Positions 1-9,047 are shown, counted from the stretch's first letter. The stretch is 64,000 nucleotides of DNA from Gemmatimonadota bacterium (GCA_040882465.1 JBBEBG010000009.1:85664-149663), one strand, 5' to 3'. Notes: generated by a model from the sequence alone, not told the origin. A program made the numbers and translations.

Positions 1-763
1 CGAACCAGTCCGATCCGGACGAATACCCCCCCGGGGGACGGCCACCGCGGTCCGAGACGTCGATCGAAACCATGTATCCGAAGACATAGTCCTCCGCCTC
101 GGCGGCGGAGACGTACTTCGCTGGCCGCCCGATCACGGTCGCGAGCTCGACTTCCCAGTCGGTGCGGTCGCGCCCGTATGGAATGACGATGTTGTCGCCG
201 GCGCCGATGATCGCGCCTCTCGTCGGCTTGAGAAAGAGATAAGGCACGCCGCGGTTCTGTTGGCGCTCCAGGGTGCGGGCCTGGAGCTCTTCCGGTGTAC
301 ATCCCTCGCATGCGTGTGTGTAGAAGTTCACCGCCGCGTTCATGATTTTGCTCGGGTACTGGATCGGCGCCATGATCCGCACGTCTTCCACGGCGTGGAT
401 ATACGCGGGGCGGGGGTTCGCGTCGAGCTGCCCCTCCGCCACGAGATGATTGACAATCTCGTAGAGCCGGAACTTGAGTCCGTACTCGTACTGCCCAATC
501 AGGTCCAACATGTTGTCGGGCATCGGAATCCGGACGAAGTCGGGATCCCGCTGCAGGTTCCGGTTGGCGCCCGCGATATCCACGATGAGGGCGTCGCGGA
601 GCACCAGCCCGACCGTCGGCTCCCCCCCGATTTCGAAGGTGCCGACCTTGAAGGGCTCGACGCTTTGCATGGCTTGAGAGGAGACTTTCGCCGGGACCAG
701 CGCGGCAGCAATCAGAGCTACGGCCTGGAGGCCGCGGACGAAAGAGAAGGTGGACTTGGGCAT
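1..763 (-). CDS. Exported fumarylacetoacetate hydrolase (FAH) family protein, C-terminus cut by window edge
   Basis: The minus-strand frame stays open from an ATG at 763 to the left edge (about 254 codons), so the gene is incomplete. The FAH fold is shown by DRTDWEVELATVIGR, which carries the paired metal-ligand glutamates (E-x-E), and by YMVSIDVSDRG, which carries the aspartate ligand. FAH-family enzymes cleave C-C bonds in acylpyruvates or hydrate/decarboxylate 2-oxo acids; the exact substrate cannot be told. Unusually, the protein begins with a signal-peptide-like segment (basic start, then GLQAVALIAAALV and a small-residue cleavage region before the mature part), which suggests export. 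A TTGACA-type promoter lies upstream at 815-843. The next gene, the penicillin-binding protein, is on the same strand and ends at 884, 120 bases upstream of this start. Family call is firm, substrate unknown. Confidence 0.88.
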   Translation of the reverse strand, partial: MPKSTFSFVRGLQAVALIAAALVPAKVSSQAMQSVEPFKVGTFEIGGEPTVGLVLRDALIVDIAGANRNLQRDPDFVRIPMPDNMLDLIGQYEYGLKFRLYEIVNHLVAEGQLDANPRPAYIHAVEDVRIMAPIQYPSKIMNAAVNFYTHACEGCTPEELQARTLERQQNRGVPYLFLKPTRGAIIGAGDNIVIPYGRDRTDWEVELATVIGRPAKYVSAAEAEDYVFGYMVSIDVSDRGGRPPGGYSSGSDWF

Positions 764-814
764 GGTGTCCCCCGTCTGATTTGTTGGACAGGTGCGGCGG
801 TGGGTTCAGTTCGC

Positions 815-843
815 ATGGTCGAGCCAACCCAACTGGCTGTCAA
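815..843 (-). promoter_or_regulatory. Putative sigma70-type promoter of the FAH-family gene
   Basis: On the minus strand TTGACA (838-843) is followed after 17 bases by GACCAT (815-820), a perfect -35 box with a weak -10 box. The start codon lies about 50 bases downstream. Found by eye only. Confidence 0.4.
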
Positions 844-883
844 GAAAAACCGGATTCCGTGGCATCCCGTCGTGAGTGCCCCC

Positions 884-3800
884 TCAGCTCGCCGGCGCTT
901 CGGCCTCCACCATTTCCTCCTCCATCAATCCCTGCACGGCGGGCGCGAGGGCACGAAGGATCTGTGTGGGAAGTGCGCTCGTAAACCAGTAGCGGTCCGC
1001 GTCTTCTCCTGGGACATATGCGGTGATGACCCCGTAGTACCGATCCCCGATAAAAAAGACGAAGGTCGAGGTCCGGTTCACGCTCCGCGACTCGATCAAC
1101 CGTCCTCCCGGGGCAAAGACCCGGTAGCGATTGTCTCCGGTCCCCGTTTTCCCACCGACGACGAGTGGGACCCCGTCCGGGCCCACGATGGCGCCCCGCA
1201 TCCGGCGCGCGGTGCCTTCCTCCACTACATCCACCATCGCTTCGCGGAGGATCGCGGCCACTTCGGTCGCCATCACACGCTCTCCTTCGGAACCTTCGCG
1301 AAGCATCCGCGTCTCGAAGGGAGTCCCTTCGGCGAAGTGAAGCTCCTCGAGCCGGTAGGTCGGAAGCCGGACTCCGCCGTTCAGGATGATTCCCACGAGC
1401 TCCCCGAGCGCGGCGGGGCGGTCACCCGAGCTCCCAATCGAGGTGCCGAGCGAGGGAACGATGTTCTCGAACGGGTACCCGAGGCGCCGCCACCCGGCGA
1501 GGATTTCGGTGAACGCTTCGACCTCGAGGAGGGAGCGGATTCGCTGGTCCTGGGCGCTCTGGCGGTTCGTCCGGAAAAGCCAGGCGTATACGTCCTGCCG
1601 CGCCGTCTCGCTTGCCGCAATCAGCTCGGTCCGCGTCGCCTCGGGGTTCACGATAAGGTGCCGCGCTGCCCATAGCTCGAGTGGATGCACGGAGGCGAGG
1701 AATCCGAGATCCGCGAGGAGCTGGCCCTCCGGATTCGCACGCGCGTACAGGTCCGCGACCGTCGCGACGCTGAATTCCGACTCGGGCTGATTCGCGCGCA
1801 GGAGGAACTCGAATTCATCGGGCGTCGGATTGGGCGCGACGGCGCGGTAGACCCAGGCGATTCTCTGCGGGGTGAGCCGCCGGTCGGCCACGAGCGCCTG
1901 CAGGATCTCGCTCCGTGACTTTCCCTGGAACTTGGGGATGAACTGATTCAGGAATTGGATCCCCTCGCGGTCCGCGAAGCGCTCCAGATAATCCTGCCGC
2001 AGCGGCGAATCCGGCTCTTCGAGCACGTATGCCGTCGATCCGGGCACCCGGTAGACGTAGTGGTTCACCACGTCTCTCATCACCCGCACGAAGACGAGGT
2101 TCACCGATTGCCGGAATCCCTCCGTCACGGTGAGGGAGCGCGCGTCGTAGGTGTCGTCGAAGTTCGAGAAGGTCTGCACCCCTCCCCCTGTCACGAATCG
2201 CTGGGAAGGATTCGCGGAATAGGTGCGGCCCATGGCCCGTCGGAGAAACGTCGTGAGATCCACCTCCGGCTCTCCGAGGATCTGGGCGCGAGCCCAGAGG
2301 GCCAACCCGTCATTCGGAGAAAGTGGGAGCGCGCGGAGTGAGTCCGGCGTCAACGATTCATAACTGCCGTACAGCTCTGCGACGACTTCCAGATAACTCG
2401 CGAGCGTACGCAGCTTCGCGGTCGAGCCGAGCTCCAGCCGCGCCGACTCATTCAGGTTGAAGGGCGCGTCGAGGTTGTCCGTCTGAATCCGCACGAGGTT
2501 TCCCCGATCCGTCCGCTCGTGCAGAACCAAAGAATACACGACGAGCTCCGGCTCGCCGCGGTCGAGAAGCCGCGGGCCGTCGAATCCTCCCTCGCGAACG
2601 AAATTCGGATCGGAGAGCGCCACGAGGAAGTCCGTCGCAGCGCGCTGGGCGTCGCCATCGAGCGTCGTCCTCACAGTGAGATCGAGCCGGTCGAGATCGT
2701 ACAGGCGCGGGACCCCGAGGAGGCCGAGGAGTTGGGTTCGCACGGCGTTGACCCCCTTCCTGTCCACGAAGGAAACGGGCGGGCGCTCCACTGTGAGCGA
2801 ACGGACCTCGCTCGCGGCCTCGAGCGCCGCCGCCGCGAGCGCCCTTGGGATCACCCCCTCGCTTTCGAGGAGACCGATGTACTGATCGGTCGCTTGTGCG
2901 AGCGCTTCGCGTCCCTCCCCCTGCGTGAGGTAATAACTCGGGCGACGCTGGGCGATGAGGAGGCTCAGGACCTCTCGGTAGGCCGCTCCGCTCTCCGAGA
3001 TGGGCGGCACGCCCCGCTCGCCGTTCGGCCCATCCCAGAAGGTGGCGGCCGCCGAGGCACCCGGAGGGAACACGCGTGCCGGATCCGGAAGGAGCGGGCT
3101 CCCACCGGGCTCGACAGCCGCGAGCAGCCGGTTCGCCTCCGCAAACTCCCTTCCGTACCAAGCCCAGAGCCCGTCTCCGAGGCCAGTCACCTCACCTTCC
3201 CCGCGCTGTGCCGCGAGGGGAACGGAGTTCAGGTAGTCGAGGACGATTTTTCGGCGTGCGGGGAGGGTCTCCTCCCCTCCGAGATACCCGCGGAGCGAGG
3301 CGCTCGCCATCTGGACCAGCTTATCGCGAGGGGATTCGGTGAGCCCGTCCGGGGCATGGCGAAACTTCTCGAGCTGCGTCGCGAGTGTGCTCGCCCCGGC
3401 GACGTTCCCCTCACGCCCGAGGAAACGCAGCCCGAGCTCGAAGACGCTTCGAATCAGGCGCGACCACTCCACCGCCGGATTTTGCTTCGGACGGTCGGGG
3501 TCGAGGATCGTCCGATTCTCGATGAAGAGAAGGGTCTGCCAAACGATCGGCGGGATCGCTTCGAACGAAGGAAAGACACGCGCCGGGTAGGGCTCGGAAA
3601 AGAGCGGCCCGCCGTTTCGGTCCAAGACGGTGAGCCCCGCGCGCGATTTCTCTCCGTAGATCGGGAAGAGGTCGTGGACCTCGACCATTTCCGCGAAGCG
3701 CTCCGAGACCCGCGCCTGCTCGACGACCCCGAATCCCCGGCTCTCCGCGCCCCGGATCATCCCGGGGAGGGCAGCGTAGCCGAGGCGCCGGTCGTAAGGT

Positions 3801-4027
3801 CCTTCACCGGGAAATACGATGCGGGGCGAAGGGCCCTCCTCTACGGCCCAGGTCAGCTCGGCCGCGAGGGGCGCGAGCCACCGCGCCTGGAGCGTGGAGG
3901 TCCTCATCTCCCACCACGCTGCCACCGCCAGGAGCAAGAGGGGGACCGCGAGAATAAGGGAAACGAGGGCCCAGCGGGGAAACCGGCCCCCGCGGGCCGG
4001 CTCTTCATCACCGCGCCAGCGCGTCAT
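884..4027 (-). CDS. Class A penicillin-binding protein (transglycosylase/transpeptidase), divergent GT51 domain
   Basis: A 1047-residue bitopic inner-membrane enzyme that would polymerise and cross-link peptidoglycan in the periplasm. One membrane helix sits near residues 18-40. A glycosyltransferase 51-like domain follows, with IENRTILDP in place of the usual ED-x-x-F-x-x-H block and GASTLATQLEKFRH in place of GGSTITQQ. The penicillin-binding transpeptidase domain shows the SxxK motif STAK (Ser535, Lys538) and the KTG motif in GGKTGTGD (Lys960). The C-terminus is acidic and low in complexity. This variant of the transglycosylase block (ENR plus GASTLATQ) is a recognised divergent subgroup of class A PBPs. 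The gene is divergent from the glycosyltransferase at 4250. Transpeptidase motifs look intact; glycosyltransferase activity is less certain because the second acidic residue is missing. Confidence 0.9.
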   Translation of the reverse strand: MTRWRGDEEPARGGRFPRWALVSLILAVPLLLLAVAAWWEMRTSTLQARWLAPLAAELTWAVEEGPSPRIVFPGEGPYDRRLGYAALPGMIRGAESRGFGVVEQARVSERFAEMVEVHDLFPIYGEKSRAGLTVLDRNGGPLFSEPYPARVFPSFEAIPPIVWQTLLFIENRTILDPDRPKQNPAVEWSRLIRSVFELGLRFLGREGNVAGASTLATQLEKFRHAPDGLTESPRDKLVQMASASLRGYLGGEETLPARRKIVLDYLNSVPLAAQRGEGEVTGLGDGLWAWYGREFAEANRLLAAVEPGGSPLLPDPARVFPPGASAAATFWDGPNGERGVPPISESGAAYREVLSLLIAQRRPSYYLTQGEGREALAQATDQYIGLLESEGVIPRALAAAALEAASEVRSLTVERPPVSFVDRKGVNAVRTQLLGLLGVPRLYDLDRLDLTVRTTLDGDAQRAATDFLVALSDPNFVREGGFDGPRLLDRGEPELVVYSLVLHERTDRGNLVRIQTDNLDAPFNLNESARLELGSTAKLRTLASYLEVVAELYGSYESLTPDSLRALPLSPNDGLALWARAQILGEPEVDLTTFLRRAMGRTYSANPSQRFVTGGGVQTFSNFDDTYDARSLTVTEGFRQSVNLVFVRVMRDVVNHYVYRVPGSTAYVLEEPDSPLRQDYLERFADREGIQFLNQFIPKFQGKSRSEILQALVADRRLTPQRIAWVYRAVAPNPTPDEFEFLLRANQPESEFSVATVADLYARANPEGQLLADLGFLASVHPLELWAARHLIVNPEATRTELIAASETARQDVYAWLFRTNRQSAQDQRIRSLLEVEAFTEILAGWRRLGYPFENIVPSLGTSIGSSGDRPAALGELVGIILNGGVRLPTYRLEELHFAEGTPFETRMLREGSEGERVMATEVAAILREAMVDVVEEGTARRMRGAIVGPDGVPLVVGGKTGTGDNRYRVFAPGGRLIESRSVNRTSTFVFFIGDRYYGVITAYVPGEDADRYWFTSALPTQILRALAPAVQGLMEEEMVEAEAPAS

Positions 4028-4249
4028 CTCACTCCAATCGAACCCCCGGGTCCGCCGTCGCCCCCCGCGTCAGGATCGGAACCGGAAGCGAAAGCTCTCT
4101 TCAACGAGCAAGCTCGAACAAGTACATGGGCGAGGTCAAGCGACGGCGAACCGCCGGGAATTCCGAGCGCGGATGAGCCGCTTCGACCGGAAAGATCTCC
4201 CGCATCTCGGACCCTGGCAGGGTCGGGGACCAGCAGGTAGGATCCCGCC

Positions 4250-6139
4250 GTGCGCTCCCCTCACACCTTCGCCCTCCTCCTCTGGGGGTCCGTCGCGGTT
4301 CTCGCGGCGCTCGGACCCGATCGCGCGACCCTTTGGCCCGCCACCGTCGCGTATACATCCGCCTTCCTCGCCCTCCTCCACCTCTGGCGGCGCCATCGCG
4401 CCTACCTCGACGATCCTCGTGTCCTTCTCGGAGGCGCGGTTCTCCTCCGAGTCACCCTTTTCCCCGCGCTCCCCGACCTCTCGGACGATCTTTTTCGATA
4501 CGTCTGGGATGGGTGGTTGTCCTTCTCGGGAATGAATCCCTATCTGTACCCGCCCGCCGATCCCGCGCTCGCGGCCTGGCAGGGATCGCCCCTCTACCTG
4601 GCGCTGAACTCGGCCGCCTACCACTCGGTTTATCCGCCCCTCTCTCAGGTCGTCTTTTTCGCGGGTGGCGCCGCGTACGAACACCTCGGATGGCCCGCCG
4701 CCGCGTATGTCGTAAAGGGCGGTTTCCTTGCCCTCGAGGTGGCGGGGATCGCGGGGATCTTTTTCGCTCTTCGGGCGCTGGGGCGGGAGTGTGCGTCGCT
4801 CGCGCTCTACGCCTGGAATCCGCTCGTCCTTGTCACGATCGCGGGAAGTGGACACACGGAGGGCGGGCTGACGGCGGCCCTCGGCCTCCTCGCCTTTGGC
4901 GTCGCGTCCGGCCGGGGGAAGACGGCCTGGTGCGGCCTCGTCCTCGCCGCCGCATCGAAGGGAGTGCCGATCGTTCTCGCACCGCTCCTCTTCCGGCGGC
5001 TCAAGGAGGCCGGGGGAAGTGGACGGGCGCTCGGGGACGCCTGGCCGGCGGCGCTGCTCGCCCTGGCGCTCGCTCTTCCCGTTATCGCTCCGGGCGCGCT
5101 CGCGGGCGTCATATCCTCCCTCGACCTTTACGTTCGCCTCTTCGAATTCAACGGGGGACTCTACCTTCTCGCGCAGGAGGTGGTGCGCGCCTTCACCGGC
5201 GAGGATTACGGCCGGACGATCGGGCCGTTACTGCGATGGCTCTTCCTGGGGATCGCACTCCTCGTCTCCCTTCGTTGGCCGGTCCGCGGCGCGGAGGACT
5301 GGTTTCAGGGGGCGCTCCTCCTCTTCGGCCTCTATCTCGCGACCGCCACGACGGTCCATCCCTGGTACCTCGGCTGGGGACTCGCGCTCGTCCCCCTCAC
5401 TTCCTTCATTCGCGGCCCCTGGCTCTGGGCATCGTGGGCGGCATTTCTCACCTACTTCACTTATGCCGGCGGGCCGCATGGCGTTCTGACGGCGATTTTC
5501 TGGGGAGGCGTCGCGCTTTTTTTGGTGCGCGATCTCGAGGGCGCGATCCGGGACCGGCTCCTCCGGTGGGCCGGCCGGAGGAAGGCGCGGCAACTCGAAG
5601 ACGTCCTTCAGGACGGAAGCCTTCTCGATCTCGGTGCGGGAGAAGGTTACGTGGCGGCCGAACTTCGCCGCGCGGATCGGACGATCTACCTCATGGACGT
5701 GCGTCCTTCGTTTCAGGTTCCCCTCCCCGGCGTCGTGTACGACGGGTCGCGCGTGCCACTGCGCGACGGCGCGGTGGATACGGTTCTCCTTTCCCTCGCC
5801 CTGCATCACGCCGAGAACCCCGACCGCGTCCTCGCCGAAGCGCTCCGGGTCGCCCGGAAGCGAGTCCTCGTCACGGAATCCACCTACCGATGGGGTTGGG
5901 AGAGGAACGCGCTGGAGGTGGCCGACCGTTGGGCGAACCGCGGGAGAGGGATGGAGACCAAAGAAGCCGGAGGCGGCGCGACGCTCCACTTCAGAACCGT
6001 CGGCAGCTGGCTCGGAGCGTTCTCGGAGGCTGGCGCGGAAGTGCTGGAATCCCGGCGTCTCAACCGAGTCGGACACCGTCACCACCTCTTCGTGCTGCGG
6101 CCGCGCGGCGTGCGCGGGGCTCCCGCGCCCCTTCCCTAA
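4250..6139 (+). CDS. GT-C (GT87/DUF2029-like) membrane glycosyltransferase fused to a class I SAM methyltransferase
   Basis: A 629-residue protein. Residues 1 to about 440 form a polytopic membrane region with many hydrophobic helices and the GT-C style acidic loop SDDLFRYVWDGW near residue 80, followed by GMNPYLYPPADP, as in polyprenyl-phosphate-dependent mannosyltransferase-like enzymes. From about residue 455 the protein changes to a soluble class I methyltransferase: DLGAGEGYVAAEL is SAM motif I, YDGSRVPLRDGAVDTVLLS the acidic-loop region, and LHHAENP a typical motif IV/V segment. The likely role is transfer of a sugar to a lipid or envelope glycan with methylation on the cytoplasmic side, but no substrate can be assigned. 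GTG at 4250 is the chosen start; no strong Shine-Dalgarno marks it. The end overlaps the convergent gene at 6136 by four bases. Confidence 0.8.
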   Translation: MRSPHTFALLLWGSVAVLAALGPDRATLWPATVAYTSAFLALLHLWRRHRAYLDDPRVLLGGAVLLRVTLFPALPDLSDDLFRYVWDGWLSFSGMNPYLYPPADPALAAWQGSPLYLALNSAAYHSVYPPLSQVVFFAGGAAYEHLGWPAAAYVVKGGFLALEVAGIAGIFFALRALGRECASLALYAWNPLVLVTIAGSGHTEGGLTAALGLLAFGVASGRGKTAWCGLVLAAASKGVPIVLAPLLFRRLKEAGGSGRALGDAWPAALLALALALPVIAPGALAGVISSLDLYVRLFEFNGGLYLLAQEVVRAFTGEDYGRTIGPLLRWLFLGIALLVSLRWPVRGAEDWFQGALLLFGLYLATATTVHPWYLGWGLALVPLTSFIRGPWLWASWAAFLTYFTYAGGPHGVLTAIFWGGVALFLVRDLEGAIRDRLLRWAGRRKARQLEDVLQDGSLLDLGAGEGYVAAELRRADRTIYLMDVRPSFQVPLPGVVYDGSRVPLRDGAVDTVLLSLALHHAENPDRVLAEALRVARKRVLVTESTYRWGWERNALEVADRWANRGRGMETKEAGGGATLHFRTVGSWLGAFSEAGAEVLESRRLNRVGHRHHLFVLRPRGVRGAPAPLP

Positions 6140-7581
6140 AGGACGCCGAAGCCCAGGAAGAGATCCTCGCGCAGTCCGCCCTGAGAGAGAGCCCCCCCAC
6201 CCCGCGATCGGTCGAGCGCGTCGAAAAGGCGGTCGAGATGATCGTTGAGCGCCTGGAGGACTGCCGGATTGTCCGTCCCCACCTCGAGCACCGGGTCGCG
6301 CGGCACCGCGGCACCGAGCGCGGGCGTGTAGCGCAACTCCGCCGAAGCTGTCACGAGGAAGTCATGGAGCGCGACGGCATGTTCGGCGGCTTCGATGAGT
6401 TGTGCCGCACGCCCCCCGCGACTCGGTTCCATCCCCAGGTAGCGCCCGGCGAGATAGTCGCGGAGCTGACCCGCGTCCGCGGGGCGGTCGCCCATCCGCG
6501 CCGCGGCCTCGTCCACCACGGAAAGGAAGATCGCGCGGTCGAGCGCGCGTAGGTCGCCCACCAGACGGATGTATCCCTCCCAGAAGCTCCGGACCTCGGC
6601 GTAGTCGCCGGCGTCGGCCAGATAAGGTCCGCCGAGCCATTGCGGGGGCGGTGCACCTCCGATTCCGTGGGCGGCGCGAAGCGAGTCCACGGCGTTCTGG
6701 ATCCGCAGGGCGAACACGTCGAGGGCGCGCGCGGCATCGGGAGCGAGCTCGGCGGGCGGCGGCGCCTGGCTCGCCGCGGCCGCCTGCACCGAGACGAGGC
6801 TTTGCCCGTTTATTCCTCCACGTCCGGCAAAGGCATCCTCGGATGAGTCGCCGTCTCCCGAACCATCCCAGAAGAGAAGTACTCCGGCGAAAAGTACCGC
6901 CCCCGCCACCGCGACGAAGAGGACCGGCCGCGGCCCCCTCCGGACGGAAGATTCTTCCCGCGGGCGCCCCGCGCTCGGGCGCGGAGCGGCCGGAGCGCGC
7001 ACTGTATCCCCGAGAGGGCTTGCCGGCTCGGCGCGGCGGACCCCGCGTTCGCTCGGCGGAGGAGGTTGGGGCCTGGCCGGATGTAGCTCGTCGGCTCCGG
7101 GATGCGTGAGCCACTCGCGAGTTTGAAGCGGCGTGGGCTTGGGGTCCGCGACTCTTTCGGGAGGATGGGGCGCGGATGGGAAGAGGTCCGCGGGATCGGC
7201 GGGCGGCTGGACGACGGTGATCCCGAAATCGAGCGGGTCGTCGCCACCGCGATCGGGGTCAACGGTGCCGAGCGGTGCCGCGTCGGGCCCCTCTCGCCCC
7301 ATAGCTCCGGCCGCCAGGCCAGGCGGGGCGGAGACTGTAGGATCTTGCCAACCGGGAGGGAGCTCACCGCCTTCAGCCTCGATGTCCTCCAGGATGAAGC
7401 GCACGACCGGCGCGTCCCCTGCCCGGCTCCAGGCTCCCGTACTCCCGTCGAAGAGAGGCGTGTTGGGACCGACATCCCCGCGCTGGACGCGACGCGCCAA
7501 CGCTTCGACCGAAGAAACGAGGACCTCGGATCCGTCTTCGAGCCGAATCCGAAAGCGGGCGGTGGGAGTGGTCCCGCTCAT
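6136..7581 (-). CDS. Single-pass membrane protein with N-terminal GYF_2/DUF4339-like domain, function unknown
   Basis: 481 residues from the ATG at 7581. The first ~65 residues (RFRIRLEDGSEVLVSS, then VQRGDVGPNTPLFDGSTGAW) look like a GYF_2/DUF4339 fold, a small cytoplasmic domain often seen at the N-terminus of membrane proteins. Residues ~70-215 are proline-rich and probably disordered. One membrane helix lies at about 219-237 (VLFVAVAGAVLFAGVLLFW). The outer part (~250-481) is mostly alpha-helical, rich in alanine and arginine, without a recognised catalytic motif. A longer frame runs upstream to 7722, but those residues are arginine/proline-rich and lack domain character, so the later start is preferred. 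The gene is convergent with the glycosyltransferase fusion and divergent from the DUF6503-like gene. Confidence 0.65.
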   Translation of the reverse strand: MSGTTPTARFRIRLEDGSEVLVSSVEALARRVQRGDVGPNTPLFDGSTGAWSRAGDAPVVRFILEDIEAEGGELPPGWQDPTVSAPPGLAAGAMGREGPDAAPLGTVDPDRGGDDPLDFGITVVQPPADPADLFPSAPHPPERVADPKPTPLQTREWLTHPGADELHPARPQPPPPSERGVRRAEPASPLGDTVRAPAAPRPSAGRPREESSVRRGPRPVLFVAVAGAVLFAGVLLFWDGSGDGDSSEDAFAGRGGINGQSLVSVQAAAASQAPPPAELAPDAARALDVFALRIQNAVDSLRAAHGIGGAPPPQWLGGPYLADAGDYAEVRSFWEGYIRLVGDLRALDRAIFLSVVDEAAARMGDRPADAGQLRDYLAGRYLGMEPSRGGRAAQLIEAAEHAVALHDFLVTASAELRYTPALGAAVPRDPVLEVGTDNPAVLQALNDHLDRLFDALDRSRGGGALSQGGLREDLFLGFGVL

Positions 7582-7883
7582 CGAGTGTGCGTAGGAGGTC
7601 TGACCAGAACCGGTGGGTCCAGCAGGTTCGTCCGGTGACCCACCCTCCGGTACGGACCTCGGTTCGGAAGCATGTTCGCGGGGCCGTGGGGGGACCGAGC
7701 GGAGGAGTTGGGAGGTCCGCACAAGGTGGGCCCCCCTGGAAGTTTACCACCTTGGAACGATACGTTCCGAATCGCTTCCCTGACAAGAGAGGAAGCGGGG
7801 TGTGGCGCGGCGGATCCGGATCCCCCGCCGCGCCGGCACCCGGGATCCCTCTCACGCCTTGCCCCCGGCATCGGAGCCCTTCG
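7582..7883. promoter_or_regulatory. Divergent intergenic region with stacked inverted repeats
   Basis: About 300 bases between two divergent genes with three perfect inverted repeats. CAAGGTGG (7722-7729) pairs with CCACCTTG (7747-7754). The 15-base palindrome GGAACG-ATA-CGTTCC occupies 7754-7768. GGCGCGGCGG (7804-7813) pairs with CCGCCGCGCC (7825-7834) in the probable leader of the plus-strand gene. The first two are plausible operator sites and the third a leader hairpin. No coding sequence is supported here. Confidence 0.45.
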
Positions 7884-9047
7884 ATGAATCCTCCGCGACT
7901 CCGACGACCCGCCACGATTCTTTACATGGGCTCCTTACTCGGTGCTTCCGCCTGCGCGGTCTCATCCGACAGTCCGACCGCCATCGTGGACGCCGCGATC
8001 GCCCAGCACGGTGGCGATCTCTTCGAGAACAGCCGCATCCGTTTCACCTTCCGTGGGACACGATTCGAGTATTTCCGCGACGGAGGCGCATTTCGGTACG
8101 AGCGAACCTTTCGTGATCCCCTCGGAAGTGTCGTGAACGAGGTGATGGTGAACGACGGCACCCGAAGGCTCGAAAACGGCGGCGCGGTGGCGCTGGCCGA
8201 CGACGAGCGCATGCAGGTCGAATATGATGTGAATTCCGTCATCTACTTCGGATTCCTCCCCTTCCGGCTCCGCGATCCCGCGGCTCGGCTGCAGACACTC
8301 GCCCGCGACACCGTCCAGGGCGCGCCGTACCATAGGATCGAAGTCACCTTCGACGCGGAAGGAGGAGGAGTGGACTCGGATGTGCGCTTCGTGCACTGGA
8401 TACACCAGGACTCCCTCACCCTCGACTATTTCGGATATCGCTATTCCCGGGACGGGGGAGGGGTCCGTTTCCGGCGCGCCGTGAACCGGCGCGAGATCGG
8501 CGGAATTCTCGTTCAGGACTTCGAGAACTACGCTCCCGCGGACGCCGTGGAGGACATCGCGGACCTTGCACGGCACTTCGAAGAGGGATCTCTCGATCTT
8601 CTTTCCCTCGTCGCCCTGGAAGAGGTCGAGGTCACGCGGGCGCGCGGCCTCGCGGAGGTGGATCCCCTCCTCCCTCGGGAGGCCCCCGGGGAGGGACTCG
8701 AGCTCCAGCTTGGGATCGAGCGTTCCGAATACTCCCCGGGCGATTCCATTCACGCAGTCATGAACCTCGTGAATCGCTCCGGCGAAGAGCGGGCGCTCGG
8801 CTTTGCCAGCGCGCAACGCTTCGACCTCGTGGTGCTGGATGAAGGCGGCGAGCCGCAAGCCCGATGGAGCGAGGGACAACTTTTTGCTCAGGTGACCGGT
8901 GAAGAGGCGCTCGCACCGGGCGGGACGCTCCACTTCGAATCGTCCGTTACGGCACCCGCGGCCCCGGGATCGTACTACCTGCAGGGAAGCCTTCCCGCTT
9001 CGGGTGCGCCTCTGCCGGCGGTGCTTCCCTTCCGGGTCGTCCCCTGA
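7884..9047 (+). CDS. Exported lipoprotein-like DUF6503 domain plus C-terminal BsuPI-like domain
   Basis: 387 residues from the ATG at 7884. The N-terminus has a hydrophobic signal and a possible but weak lipobox (GASAC). Residues ~30-260 resemble the DUF6503 family, starting with IVDAAIAQHGGDLFENS and FRGTRFEYFRDGGAFRYER. The C-terminal ~110 residues (ERSEYSPGDSIHAVMNLVNR, then RFDLVVLDEGGEPQARWSEG) match the pattern of the BsuPI beta-sandwich, first known from an intracellular proteinase inhibitor. No catalytic residues are apparent. It lies 106 bases upstream of ccdA on the same strand. Likely an envelope protein; the role is unknown. The upstream frame extends further, but the signal peptide fixes this start. 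Confidence 0.7.
   Translation: MNPPRLRRPATILYMGSLLGASACAVSSDSPTAIVDAAIAQHGGDLFENSRIRFTFRGTRFEYFRDGGAFRYERTFRDPLGSVVNEVMVNDGTRRLENGGAVALADDERMQVEYDVNSVIYFGFLPFRLRDPAARLQTLARDTVQGAPYHRIEVTFDAEGGGVDSDVRFVHWIHQDSLTLDYFGYRYSRDGGGVRFRRAVNRREIGGILVQDFENYAPADAVEDIADLARHFEEGSLDLLSLVALEEVEVTRARGLAEVDPLLPREAPGEGLELQLGIERSEYSPGDSIHAVMNLVNRSGEERALGFASAQRFDLVVLDEGGEPQARWSEGQLFAQVTGEEALAPGGTLHFESSVTAPAAPGSYYLQGSLPASGAPLPAVLPFRVVP

Noticed and set aside
2519..4240. Long open frame on the plus strand, antisense to the penicillin-binding protein
   Set aside because: The composition is Arg/Glu/Pro-rich, as expected for the opposite strand of a high-GC gene, and no domain or start signal supports it.
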